NCBI RefSeq assembly: GCF_006543045.1
Contig: NZ_RBZW01000033.1
Location: forward strand, 55,909-119,908
Origin: Salinadaptatus halalkaliphilus
GTDB lineage: Archaea > Halobacteriota > Halobacteria > Halobacteriales > Natrialbaceae
Direction: 5' to 3'
Length of the DNA stretch: 64,000 nt
A model generated the notes under the pieces. It searched no databases and was not told the DNA's origin. It worked only from the letters and a program-made list of their open reading frames with translations. Shown piece by piece: positions 51,080 through 60,113 of the stretch (positions within the stretch are counted from its first letter, which is position 1; each line of letters starts with the position of its first letter). The position numbers and the translations under genes are program-made.

Positions 51080-52717
51080 ATGGACGGGTCGGAGGGGCAC
51101 GCAAACGCAGGAACCCGGCGGGCATTTCTCGGATGGGCAGGGGCCACGGCGACGGTTGGGCTGGCCGGCTGTATCACCGCGATCGAAGACAGAATCGACG
51201 CCGATAGCGAGGGCGCCCAGCAGATCCAGCGCGGACTCGAGGCGGCGGGGATCGAGCCACCGGTCGAGACGACGATCTACGCCAACGCCGAAAACAGCGA
51301 GCGGGTGCGCTGGACGCAACTCGTCCAGCACGCGCTGAACGAGACCGGTTTGTTCGACGTCGGCTTCGAATCCCTCGAGTGGAGCCAGTACGAGCAGCTC
51401 TGTTTCAACATGGCCGAGAACGAGGAGAACGCACTCGTCTCGCTGGATGTCAGCGGCGGCTGGGACCCCCACTCCTACGTCGAACCGCTCTTTCACTCGG
51501 CCAATCACGCGCCGGCCGGCCTCAACTTCAATCACTTCGCCGCCGACGGCGTCGACGAGTTGATCGAAGACGGACTCGCCGAGGACGATCCGGACCGTCG
51601 TCGCGAGATCTACGCCGAATTGCAGCGCGAACTCGTCGAACACGTGCCGGTGTCGCCCATCCGGTTTGGCGAGTCGGTGACGGTGTATCGCCAGGATAGC
51701 ATCGACGACTGGCGACAGTATCCGCTTCCGGGAAGCGAGTACGAGTCGGTCTATGCACCCTATGCAGGGGTCTCCACCGACGCCGACGGCGGCGAACTCG
51801 TCGGCGACGCCGTCGCGGTCGTCTCGAACACTGACCCGATCAACATGCACGATACGACCTCGAACATGGCGACGGGGCTGCTCTACGAGGGACTGCTCGC
51901 GGTCGACTTCGATGGTACGCCGCAGCCCCAACTGGCGGCCGACTGGACCCAACTCGAGGAGACTACCTACCGATTCGATCTACGCGAGGACGTTAACTTT
52001 CACAACGGCGAGACGCTCACGGCCGAACACGTCCGATTCTCTCTGGATCGCTACGAGGGGACGCCCCGCGAAAACGATGTCTTCGAGTGGTACGACCACA
52101 CCGAAATCGTCGACGAGACGACCCTCGAGATACACCTCACCGAACCCTACGGCCCCTTCGAAACGTCGGTCGGCCTGCCGATCGTTCCGCTCGCGGCCGA
52201 CGAGGACGACGGCGTCGACCTCTCCGCGACGCCGGTCGGCACCGGCCCCTACGAGTTCGCCGATCGAAGCGACGGCGAGTACTGGGATCTCGAGCGCTTC
52301 GACGATCACTGGTTCGACGGCGACGACGATGTCCCCGCCGAGGCGCCGATCGAGACGGTTCGCATGCGGATCATCGACGAACCGGCCTCGAGACAGGCCG
52401 CCCTCGAGACCGGCGAGATCGACCTCGCGACGGGAGTCCCGACCGAGAGCGTCGGCGGCTTCGTCGACGACGATTCGTTCGCCGTCGAACGCACCGTCGC
52501 CGGCCAGTTCGATTTCTTGATCTACCCCCGTTACCTCGAGCCCTTCGATCGCACCGAGGTCCGACGGGGTATCGATCGACTCCTCCCGCGAACACGAATC
52601 CTCGAGGACGTCTACGACGGCTACGGCTCCGTCGCGTACACGACCGTCCCGCCGTTGCTCGAGGCGTTCGCCGATCCGGATCTCGAAGACGAGATCGTCG
52701 CGGAGTACTTCGAGTGA
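51080..52717 (+). CDS. Peptide-type ABC transporter substrate-binding lipoprotein, apparently circularly permuted
   Basis: 545 residues. A twin-arginine leader with lipobox (TRRAFLGWAGATATVGLAGC, Cys31) shows export and lipid anchoring. The lobe order is unusual for SBP family 5: residues about 40-225 match the usual C-terminal lobe (AAGIEPPVETTIYANAENSE, then SLEWSQYEQL, VEPLFHSANHAP, VDELIEDGLAEDD, HVPVSPIRFGESVTVYR), and residues about 237-545 match the usual N-terminal lobe (LLYEGLLAVDFDGTPQPQLA, YRFDLREDVNFHNGETLTAE, GTGPYEF, VRRGIDRLLPRTRILEDVYD), ending just before the point where the C-lobe normally begins. It heads a five-gene importer operon. Confidence 0.82.
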   Translation: MDGSEGHANAGTRRAFLGWAGATATVGLAGCITAIEDRIDADSEGAQQIQRGLEAAGIEPPVETTIYANAENSERVRWTQLVQHALNETGLFDVGFESLEWSQYEQLCFNMAENEENALVSLDVSGGWDPHSYVEPLFHSANHAPAGLNFNHFAADGVDELIEDGLAEDDPDRRREIYAELQRELVEHVPVSPIRFGESVTVYRQDSIDDWRQYPLPGSEYESVYAPYAGVSTDADGGELVGDAVAVVSNTDPINMHDTTSNMATGLLYEGLLAVDFDGTPQPQLAADWTQLEETTYRFDLREDVNFHNGETLTAEHVRFSLDRYEGTPRENDVFEWYDHTEIVDETTLEIHLTEPYGPFETSVGLPIVPLAADEDDGVDLSATPVGTGPYEFADRSDGEYWDLERFDDHWFDGDDDVPAEAPIETVRMRIIDEPASRQAALETGEIDLATGVPTESVGGFVDDDSFAVERTVAGQFDFLIYPRYLEPFDRTEVRRGIDRLLPRTRILEDVYDGYGSVAYTTVPPLLEAFADPDLEDEIVAEYFE

Positions 52718-52729
52718 ACGACCAGCCAC

Positions 52730-53680
52730 ATGAGCCTCGGAACCTACGCGCTCAGACGGACGCTGCTCGCGGTGCCGGTACTGGTCGGTGTCTCCGCGAT
52801 CACCTTCTCGTTCGTCCACCTCGTCCCCGGGGATGCGATCGATGTCCTCGCGGGCTTCCAGGGCGTCGATCCCGAGGCCAGAGACGCACTCCGCGAGGAG
52901 TACGGTCTCGACGACCCGATCTGGCGACAGTACCTCGCCTGGGTGACCGACGTGCTCGCCCTCGAGTTCGGCGAGTCGCCGATCACCGGCCGTGACGTCG
53001 GGGCGACGATCGCCGAGCGACTCCCACGAACGCTGGCACTCGGTGTGGCGGCATGGCTTCTATCGCTTGCGATCGGCATTCCAGCGGGCATCGTCGCCGC
53101 CCTCAACCACGGTCGTCCCGCCGACGAACTCACGCGACTCGGCGCGCTCGCCGGTATCGCGACGCCGAACTTCTGGCTCGGGCTCGTACTCCTGTTCATC
53201 TTCGGCGTTCACCTGGGCTGGGTCCGCGTGACGCCGCCCGACGCCGGACTGGCGAGTCTCGAGATGCTGTGGTTCATGGTGTTGCCGACGATTACCCTCG
53301 GAACGGCTTCCGCGGCGCTGATCACGCGATTGCTCCGGGCGTCGATGGCTCGAGAGCTACAGAAAGCGTACGTTCGGACCGCACGCGCGAAGGGACTTCG
53401 CGAGCGGACGGTGGTCCTGAAACACGTCCTGCGGAACTCGTTGACGGCGGTCGTCACCGTCGCTGGCTTACAGCTCGCCATCCTCGTCGATGGGGCGGTC
53501 GTCGTCGAGCAGGTGTTCGCCTGGCCGGGGATGGGACAACTCGTCGTCGACGCGGTCGATCAGCGCGACGTCCCGCTGATCCAGGCGAGCGTCCTCGTGA
53601 TCGCGGTCGCCGTCGTGCTCGCGAATCTGCTCGTCGACCTCGTCTACGCCGCACTCGATCCACGGGTTCGATACCGATGA
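52730..53680 (+). CDS. ABC transporter permease (DppB/OppB-like)
   Basis: 316 residues, six membrane helices. MSLGTYALRRTLLAVPVLVG opens the family-typical first helix; the EAA loop is RTARAKGLRERTVVLKHVLR near residues 220-240, which docks with the ATPases. FAWPGMGQLVVDAVDQRDVP is the standard near-C-terminal motif. Starts 12 bp after the binding-protein gene and overlaps the next by four bases. Confidence 0.93.
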   Translation: MSLGTYALRRTLLAVPVLVGVSAITFSFVHLVPGDAIDVLAGFQGVDPEARDALREEYGLDDPIWRQYLAWVTDVLALEFGESPITGRDVGATIAERLPRTLALGVAAWLLSLAIGIPAGIVAALNHGRPADELTRLGALAGIATPNFWLGLVLLFIFGVHLGWVRVTPPDAGLASLEMLWFMVLPTITLGTASAALITRLLRASMARELQKAYVRTARAKGLRERTVVLKHVLRNSLTAVVTVAGLQLAILVDGAVVVEQVFAWPGMGQLVVDAVDQRDVPLIQASVLVIAVAVVLANLLVDLVYAALDPRVRYR

Positions 53681-54783
53681 CCGACCGCGAACCGACCGCC
53701 CGGCGGGGCCGCCTTCGCGTCGAGGGGTTCGAATCGTCGACCGAGCGGTCGCTCGAGGACGACACCGCCTGGCCACGGTCGGTGGAACGCGACCGAGAGC
53801 AGTCCCGTACCGAAGGATCGGTCGGTCGATCGCGCTCGCGGTGGCGAGACATCTGGCGGCGCTTTCGCTCGGATCGAACGGCGCTCCTCGGGGCTGCGAT
53901 CGTCGCAATTCTTACCGTTCTCGCCGTCTTCGCCTGGCCGCTCGAGGTGACGACACTTGGCTACCGAATCACGTTGCAACCGTTTGCCCTCGCGCCCTAC
54001 GATCCGGGCGAGTTGTACGTCGGACCGACGAACGCGGGACCGTCGCTCGCCCACCCCTTCGGAACCGACTGGGCCGGCCGTGACCAGTTCTCGCGGGTGC
54101 TCGCCGGCGGGCGCTACAGTCTGAGTATCGGCGCACTCGCCGTCGCGCTCGCGCTCTGTGTCGGCGTGCCGCTGGGTGCGATCGCCGGCTACGTCGGCGG
54201 CTGGGTCGACGAGGCGATCATGCGCGTCGTCGACATCCTCTTTGCGTTTCCGTTTCTCGTGCTCGCGATCGCGATCGTGGCGGTCCTCGGCCAGGGCTAC
54301 TGGAACGTCGTCGCCGCCCTCGTGATCACGGGTTGGCTCTCCTACGCCAGACTCATTCGTGGCGAGATTCTCTCGGTCAGGGAAGCCGAGTACGTCACCG
54401 CCGCAAAAGCGCTGGGGGCGTCCGACCGACGAATCGTCGCGCGCCACGTCGTCCCCAACGCCGTCGCGCCGGTGATCGTCCAGGCGACGCTGAACGTCGG
54501 GACGGTCGTGCTCGCGGCCGCCGCGCTTGGCTTTCTCGGACTGGGCCTGTCACCCGACAGCGCCGAGTGGGGGACGATGCTCGCGGACGGTCGCTCGTCG
54601 CTGCTGCAAGGCCACTGGCATATCACCGTCTTTCCCGGTCTGGCGTTGTTCGCGTTCGTCCTCGCGATCAACCTCGTCGGCGACGGCCTCAACGACGCGC
54701 TCGAGCCCCGACTCGAGGACGGCGAGTCGCGTACAGCTCACCGGGGGTCCCGAACCCACGACGTCGAACGGAGGGATCGGTAG
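53677..54783 (+). CDS. ABC transporter permease (DppC/OppC-like)
   Basis: 368 residues. A long charged cytosolic N-terminus (about 65 residues) precedes the first helix (LLGAAIVAILTVLAVFAWPL). GTDWAGRDQFSRVLAGGRYS, the EAA loop AAKALGASDRRIVARHVVPN and ALGFLGLGLSPDSAEWGTML are hallmark OppC sequences. The ATG overlaps the stop of the first permease (ATGA) and its stop overlaps the GTG of the ATPase gene. Confidence 0.93.
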   Translation: MTDREPTARRGRLRVEGFESSTERSLEDDTAWPRSVERDREQSRTEGSVGRSRSRWRDIWRRFRSDRTALLGAAIVAILTVLAVFAWPLEVTTLGYRITLQPFALAPYDPGELYVGPTNAGPSLAHPFGTDWAGRDQFSRVLAGGRYSLSIGALAVALALCVGVPLGAIAGYVGGWVDEAIMRVVDILFAFPFLVLAIAIVAVLGQGYWNVVAALVITGWLSYARLIRGEILSVREAEYVTAAKALGASDRRIVARHVVPNAVAPVIVQATLNVGTVVLAAAALGFLGLGLSPDSAEWGTMLADGRSSLLQGHWHITVFPGLALFAFVLAINLVGDGLNDALEPRLEDGESRTAHRGSRTHDVERRDR

Positions 54784-55922
54784 TGGCGCTGCTCGAGGTC
54801 GAGAACCTGACGATTCAGTTCTACACCGACGACGGCGTCGTCCGCGCGGTCGACGGCGTGAGCTACGAGATCGAGGCCGGCGAGACCGTCGGCCTCGTCG
54901 GCGAGAGCGGCGCCGGCAAGAGCGTCGCCAGCCGCGCGCTGCTCGGCCTACTCGAGGACGGCGAGGTCGTCGCGGGCGAGGTTCGCTTCGACGGCCGAAA
55001 CCTCCTCGAGCTGTCGTCGGCCCGACTCCGCGAGATTCGGGGCAACGAGATCGCGATCGCGTTCCAGGACGCCGACGCGGCGCTCAACCCCGCCTACACC
55101 GTCGGCGAGCAGATCGCCGAAGCGATTCGGGCACACGAAACCGTCACCGACACAGCCGCCCGCGAACGATCGATCGCCCTCCTCGAGCGAGTAGGCATTC
55201 CCGAGCCGGCGAGCCGGTATACGGACTACCCACACCAGTTTTCTAGCGGCATGTGCCAGCGCGCGATCATCGCGATAGCACTGGCCTGTGATCCCGACCT
55301 GTTGATCGTCGACGAACCGACGCGAGGACTCGACGTCACGGTACAGGCGCAACTCCTCGAATTACTCGAGGATCTCTCAGCCGACGGCGAGATGGCGATT
55401 CAACTCGTGAGCCACGATCTGGGCGTCGTCGCCGATCAGTGCGAACGCGTCCTCGTCATCTACGCCGGCAAAATCGTCGAACGCGGGCCGGTCGAGGATC
55501 TCTTCTACGAGCCGAAACATCCCTACACTGCCGGGCTGTTGGCCTCGATCCCGCGAATCGGTGACGGTCGCGACCGGCTGGCGTCGATTCCCGGCCGCAT
55601 GCCCACTCGAGTCCAGCGACCGACGGGCTGTCAGTTCCACCCGCGCTGTCCCTACGCCGAGGCGGTTTGTGCGAGGCGCGATCCGGAACTCGTCGACACT
55701 GCCACCGGCACGCCCGTCGACGACGGTGAACCCGACCGCGAGGGGCCGACGACCCACGCCGCGGCCTGTCACGAACACACCGGCGACCTCGAGGAGGGCC
55801 TGGACTACGAGGTCCGGATCGTCGACAGTACCGACGATGACGGCTGTGGCGAGTCGGCGAGCGACCCCGGCGACGACTCAGCCGCTGTAGACAACCCGTC
55901 TCACGAGGGTGAGCTGCGATGA
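54783..55922 (+). CDS. ABC transporter ATPase (DppD/OppD-like)
   Basis: 379 residues. Walker [12 protein letters not shown] near residues 38-48, signature [20 protein letters not shown] near 155 (the usual S-G-G-M is SSGM here), Walker [14 protein letters not shown], and the OppD C-terminal zone with cysteines ([15 protein letters not shown]) that can hold a [4Fe-4S] cluster as in DppD proteins. The GTG start at 54783 shares a base with the preceding stop codon. The last 60 residues are an acidic tail. Confidence 0.93.
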   Translation: MALLEVENLTIQFYTDDGVVRAVDGVSYEIEAGETVGLVGESGAGKSVASRALLGLLEDGEVVAGEVRFDGRNLLELSSARLREIRGNEIAIAFQDADAALNPAYTVGEQIAEAIRAHETVTDTAARERSIALLERVGIPEPASRYTDYPHQFSSGMCQRAIIAIALACDPDLLIVDEPTRGLDVTVQAQLLELLEDLSADGEMAIQLVSHDLGVVADQCERVLVIYAGKIVERGPVEDLFYEPKHPYTAGLLASIPRIGDGRDRLASIPGRMPTRVQRPTGCQFHPRCPYAEAVCARRDPELVDTATGTPVDDGEPDREGPTTHAAACHEHTGDLEEGLDYEVRIVDSTDDDGCGESASDPGDDSAAVDNPSHEGELR

Positions 55923-57205
55923 CCGACCCGCTGCTCCAGGCGAGCGATCTGTCCGCCCACTACACGACGACCGACGGCTTCCTCGAACGCCTGCTTGGCA
56001 TCGGCGACACCGTTCGGGCGGTCGACGGCGTCGACCTCGAGCTGTCGGCGGGCGAGACCCTCGGGCTCGTCGGCGAGAGCGGCTGCGGGAAGACGACGCT
56101 CGCCCAGACGCTCGTCGGCCTCCGTGAGCCGACCAGCGGCTCGGTCACCTATCGCGACAAACCCCTCGCGGCGTGGTCACGGGCGGCGCTCCGGACGAAC
56201 GTCCAGTATCTCTTCCAGGACCCCCTCGCCAGCCTGAACCCACAGCAGCCGGTCACCGATATCGTCAGCGAGCCCCTCGCGATCCACGATATCGTCCCGG
56301 CGGACCGTCGAGACGACCGCGTCGCGACGCTGCTCGAACGCGTGGGGCTCGATCCCCTCACCGCGAATCGCTATCCACACGCCTTCTCCGGCGGACAGCG
56401 CCAGCGGATCGCACTCGCTCGCGCACTCGCGGTCGAACCCGAACTCCTCGTCTGTGACGAGCCCGTCTCCGCACTCGACGCCTCCGAACAGGCCAGGATT
56501 TGCAACCTGCTCGCCGACCTGCAAGACGAGTTCGGCCTCTCGTATCTGGTCGTCAGCCACGACCTCTCGGTGGTCGAGCACGTCGCCGACCGCATCGCCG
56601 TCATGTACCTCGGCGAGATCGTCGACATCGGCCCGTCCGACGCCCTCTTCGAGGACGCCGCCCACCCCTACACTGAGGCGCTGCTGTCGGCGATCCCCGA
56701 ACCCGACCCGTGCTGGACCGGCGAGCGGATCGTCCTCGAGGGCGACGTCCCCTCACCGATCGATCCGCCCGCCGGCTGCCGGTTTCATACCCGCTGTCCC
56801 GTGGTCATCCCGCCGGACGAGTTCGACCTCGAGCCGGCGGCGTTTCGATCCATGTTGACGCTTCGCAAGCGACTCGAGGTGGGCGAAGACGACTGGCTCG
56901 AGTCGCTCGTTCCTCGAGACGGGCGCCACGGCGATACCGCCACCGGAACGACCGAGGCGATCCGCGATCGGTTCGACATCCCATCGCCGCTCGCCGATCC
57001 CGAGGCCGAGGCGATTCTCGAGCGGGCGCTCGAGGCCATCGTCGCAGGGAACGTCGGCGGCGCAAGCGAGCAGCTTGGGGCGGCGTTCGAAACGCCGTGT
57101 GAAACGATCGAGCCCGAGTTACAGGCCGAGGGAGATCATCGGGTCGCGTGTCATCGGTTCGACGACGACCGCGCCGGCGACCGACGATCCCGCCCGTCGG
57201 AGTGA
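55919..57205 (+). CDS. ABC transporter ATPase (DppF/OppF-like) with C-terminal extension
   Basis: 428 residues. Walker A GLVGESGCGKTT near residues 49-60, Q-loop YLFQDPLASLNPQQPV, signature FSGGQRQRIALARALAVEPE and Walker B LLVCDEPVSALD are all standard. The OppF C-terminal oligopeptide domain (GCRFHTRCP) is present, followed by about 120 extra residues with acidic and helical parts that most OppF proteins lack. The ATG overlaps the stop of the first ATPase gene. Last gene of the importer operon. Confidence 0.93.
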   Translation: MTDPLLQASDLSAHYTTTDGFLERLLGIGDTVRAVDGVDLELSAGETLGLVGESGCGKTTLAQTLVGLREPTSGSVTYRDKPLAAWSRAALRTNVQYLFQDPLASLNPQQPVTDIVSEPLAIHDIVPADRRDDRVATLLERVGLDPLTANRYPHAFSGGQRQRIALARALAVEPELLVCDEPVSALDASEQARICNLLADLQDEFGLSYLVVSHDLSVVEHVADRIAVMYLGEIVDIGPSDALFEDAAHPYTEALLSAIPEPDPCWTGERIVLEGDVPSPIDPPAGCRFHTRCPVVIPPDEFDLEPAAFRSMLTLRKRLEVGEDDWLESLVPRDGRHGDTATGTTEAIRDRFDIPSPLADPEAEAILERALEAIVAGNVGGASEQLGAAFETPCETIEPELQAEGDHRVACHRFDDDRAGDRRSRPSE

Positions 57206-57320
57206 GCCCCGATCGGTCGGCGGTGAGCTACGCCTACCGACTCGCCAGCCAGGACCGCCCGGTTCGTCCATCCAGCCCGGGGCGATGCGTTTTTGCCCGC
57301 CGCGTGCGAGCCTCGACGCG

Positions 57321-57776
57321 ATGACCGGGGCCGGCGAGTCGCGAACGATCGACTGGGCGGCGCTGAGTCACGCCCTCCTCCCGCGACGGCTGCGGACTCG
57401 AGCGATTACCGTCAGCGTTCGAACCGACGCGGACGTCTATCACCGCGGCGATCCCGTCGCGGTCGAGATCGACCTTCGGAATCGATTGCCGGTCCCCATC
57501 AGGTTGCGAACGGACTCGCCGAACGTCTGGACGTGGACCGTCGACGGCGAGCCGGTCGACGCTCGAGACGTTCCCGATCGACCCGGCTCGATCCACTTTG
57601 ATCGCGGCGAGCGGAAACGATTTCACCGCCGGTGGAGCCAGCGAGTACGGGTCCGAGACCGGGAATGGAAGCCGGTCGAACCGGGAACGTACACGATCGC
57701 GGCCCGTCTCTCGAGGGGGGATGCGGCTGCTCGAGGGCTCGCCGATCGGACCGCGATCGAGATCGTCGAACGCTGA
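57321..57776 (+). CDS. BsuPI-like beta-sandwich protein
   Basis: 151 residues. After a short leader, ITVSVRTDADVYHRGDPVAV with IDLRNRLPVPIRLRT, VWTWTVDGEPVD and PVEPGTYTIAARLS follow the same layout as the BsuPI-like protein at 31746 but with more Arg. No signal peptide. A T-rich gcgtttttgc at 57286-57295 lies about 27 bp upstream of the ATG. Function unknown; protease inhibition is only a family-based idea. Confidence 0.65.
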   Translation: MTGAGESRTIDWAALSHALLPRRLRTRAITVSVRTDADVYHRGDPVAVEIDLRNRLPVPIRLRTDSPNVWTWTVDGEPVDARDVPDRPGSIHFDRGERKRFHRRWSQRVRVRDREWKPVEPGTYTIAARLSRGDAAARGLADRTAIEIVER

Positions 57777-57789
57777 CTTCAATACGCCC

Positions 57790-57922
57790 TGAAGTCCGGG
57801 ACGGTGACGCCGAATCGGGGATACACTCCGTACTCTGACGAGTCAGAGGCCGAGTCCACGGACAAGCCCCTCCCTCAACGAGCGAACCCGTCAGGGTGAG
57901 CGAAGTATGGTAGGGTAGTTGA
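57790..57922 (+). mobile_element. IS200/IS605 (IS1341-type) right-end remnant with omega-RNA-like region
   Basis: gaagtccgggacggtgacg leads to gtccacggacaagcccctcc, ctcaacgagcgaacccgtca and gagcgaagtatggtagggta then gttgac. The string aagcccctccctcaa, a hairpin, and a GTAGGGTAGTT-AC end is how I remember the 3' ends of haloarchaeal tnpB elements, which encode the omega-RNA scaffold of TnpB. No tnpB or tnpA frame remains, so it is a solo end. Sequence directly downstream (acacgaagactgccc) would be the guide position. Recognition is from memory and not tested by alignment. Confidence 0.6.
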
Positions 57923-57978
57923 CACGAAGACTGCCCACGGACGATGGTTACAAGAGACGACCGCCCATCGACCTCCGT

Positions 57979-58719
57979 ATGGATCTTCGGTCGGCATCCT
58001 GGACCGACGTTCGCGACGCGGAGACCGACCTCGCGGTCGTTCCCGTCGGCAGCACGGAACAACACGGCCCTCACGCACCGCTGGGGACCGACATCGTGAC
58101 GGCCGAAGCAGTCGCCGACGCCGCGCTCGAGGAATTCGACCGCGAGGTCGTCCGCGCGCCACCGATTCCGGTCGGCATCGCCGAGGAACACCGGCAGTTT
58201 CCGGGCACGATGTGGGTTTCGCCGGAGACCTTCCGGAACTACGTCAGCGAGGTCGTCGCGAGTCTGGCCCACCACGGCTTCGATCGGGTCGTCCTCGTCA
58301 ACGGCCACGGCGGCAACGTCGACGCCCTCCGCGAGGTCGGCGCGCGCGTGACCCGCGAGGGGACGGCCTACGCCGTCCCGTTTACCTGGTTCGAGGCCGT
58401 CGGCGAGCACTCGAGCGACATGGGCCACGGCGGCCCCTTGGAAACGGCACTCCTTCGACACTGCGAGCCGGAGCTCGTCGACGAGGACCGAATCGAAGCG
58501 GCCAGTGCCGGCGCTGCCGATGGCTGGGGTGAGTGGGTGAGTCAGACGAACCTCACGTACGACACGGCTGAGTTTAGCGACAACGGCGTCGTCGGCGATC
58601 CGACGGAGGGCACCGAGGGGCGAGGCGAAGCGCTGCTCGAGCTAGCGAGTGAGTCACTCGTCCGATTGCTCGAGGCCGTCGCCGAGCGTGACATCTCGCG
58701 ACCCCCAAACCGGGAGTGA
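57979..58719 (+). CDS. Creatininase family protein (ArfB-like amidohydrolase)
   Basis: 246 residues. VVPVGSTEQHGPHAPLGTDI near residues 20-39 and VLVNGHGGNVDALREVGARV near 110-129 plus MGHGGPLETALLR near 152 are the metal-binding motifs of creatininases. In archaea, members of this family hydrolyse the formamide in riboflavin and F420 synthesis (ArfB), which fits here. ATG 57979. It stands between the IS605 remnant and a palindromic repeat. Confidence 0.85.
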   Translation: MDLRSASWTDVRDAETDLAVVPVGSTEQHGPHAPLGTDIVTAEAVADAALEEFDREVVRAPPIPVGIAEEHRQFPGTMWVSPETFRNYVSEVVASLAHHGFDRVVLVNGHGGNVDALREVGARVTREGTAYAVPFTWFEAVGEHSSDMGHGGPLETALLRHCEPELVDEDRIEAASAGAADGWGEWVSQTNLTYDTAEFSDNGVVGDPTEGTEGRGEALLELASESLVRLLEAVAERDISRPPNRE

Positions 58720-58774
58720 GACGGATTGCTGTACCGATGTCCCGGCGGTGAGTCGAACTGTGTGAGACGAGCCT

Positions 58775-58858
58775 CGGTCGAGGAGCGAAGCGAGTCAACC
58801 GGTGCAACCGCAACCCGGACAGCGGTTGTGCCGGAACTGACGGACAGTAACCCGTATG
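58775..58858. repeat. Palindromic dispersed element, copy D
   Basis: Core ccggtgcaaccgc (58799-58811) and gcggttgtgccgg (58822-58834) with loop aacccggaca, and right end gacagtaacccgtatg (58843-58858). The left outer arm is not conserved. Core closely matches copy A at 37990-38025. Confidence 0.65.
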
Positions 58859-58889
58859 AGACTGACCGCTGTGGGCGGCAACAGCTCGG

Positions 58890-60113
58890 TCACTCCCGAC
58901 GGAGCGCCTCGATCGGATCCACTTTGGCCCCGCGCCAGGCGGGGTACAGCCCGGAGACGATACCCACGCCGATCCCGACGGCGATAGCGAGGACGATCCA
59001 GTCGACCGGGTAGGCCATCGGCCACTCGAGGGCCCGTACCCCGAGGTAACCGGCGCCGAGCCCGAGTGCGACGCCGCCGATCGCGCCGATGATGCCGAGG
59101 ACGACGGATTCGACGAGAAACAGCTGCATGATGTCCCGTCGGCGGGCACCGACCGCTTTCATGATGCCGATCTCGCGGGTGCGTTCGGTGACGCTGACGA
59201 TCATGATGTTGGCGATGCCGATCGAGCCGACGACGAGGGCGATGGCGGCGACGGCGCCGATAAACAGCGTCAGTTGGTCGACGATATCGGTGAACTGCTC
59301 GATGGCGTCCTCGACGGTTTGAACCTGAATTTCGTCGTCGTCACCCTTTAGTTCCGCTGCGTGGGACTCCGCTTCGATGTAGTCGACGACCGCCGCTTGA
59401 GCGGGATCGACCGTCTCGAAGCTCTCGGCACCGACGACGAGCATCGGATAGGCCCGCTCCTCGTCGCCGTCGGGCGTCTCGATCGTCGTCGTGTAGTAGG
59501 GGTCCGTCGGGACGAAGACCTGGGGCGGCGTCTGCTCGCCGAAATCTGCCTCGACGACACCGCTTACGGTGACGGTCGCCGTCTCGCCGTCTTCGAACGT
59601 GAGCGTGAGTTCGTCGCCCGTCGAGACGTTCTCCTCGAAGACCTGGCTCGCCGGTTCGTTGATGACGGCCTCGTCCTCGCCGCCGAACGGTTCGCCGTCG
59701 ACGAACGTCGAGTGCTCGAAACTGTCGGCCGTCGTCGCCTCCGTCGAGACGACCCCGGTTATCTGTTCGTCGTCCGTCGCCGTCTGGACGACATCCAGCG
59801 ATCCCTCCGGCGCAACGAACGAGACACCCTCCTGGCCCTCGAGCGCTTCGATATCGCTCTCGGTATAGATCGGTGTCTCGACGGGGACGATGCCGACGCC
59901 GCCCTCGGGCTCGGTCTGGGTCTGGACGATCATCACGGGCTCTTGATCGGCTTCGATATCGCCGATGATGCTCGCCGAAAAGCCCGACCCAAGCACCATG
60001 AAGGTGATCACGGCGGCGATACCGATGATCACGCCGATCGTCGTCAGCGTCGATCGAAGCTTGTGTGAGGTGATCGAGCGCCAGCTGATACGGAGGCTCT
60101 CGCGGAGATTCAT
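58890..60113 (-). CDS. MacB/LolC-type ABC transporter permease
   Basis: 407 residues. A first helix after LRISWRSITSHKLRSTLTTI, a large extracellular domain (about residues 50-285), then three helices and the FtsX-like motif ERTREIGIMKAVGARRRDIM near 315-334. Ends with PAWRGAKVDPIEALRRE, typical of this family. Overlaps the ATPase gene by four bases; together they form a MacB-like exporter or mechanotransmission pump. Substrate unknown. Confidence 0.92.
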   Translation of the reverse strand: MNLRESLRISWRSITSHKLRSTLTTIGVIIGIAAVITFMVLGSGFSASIIGDIEADQEPVMIVQTQTEPEGGVGIVPVETPIYTESDIEALEGQEGVSFVAPEGSLDVVQTATDDEQITGVVSTEATTADSFEHSTFVDGEPFGGEDEAVINEPASQVFEENVSTGDELTLTFEDGETATVTVSGVVEADFGEQTPPQVFVPTDPYYTTTIETPDGDEERAYPMLVVGAESFETVDPAQAAVVDYIEAESHAAELKGDDDEIQVQTVEDAIEQFTDIVDQLTLFIGAVAAIALVVGSIGIANIMIVSVTERTREIGIMKAVGARRRDIMQLFLVESVVLGIIGAIGGVALGLGAGYLGVRALEWPMAYPVDWIVLAIAVGIGVGIVSGLYPAWRGAKVDPIEALRRE

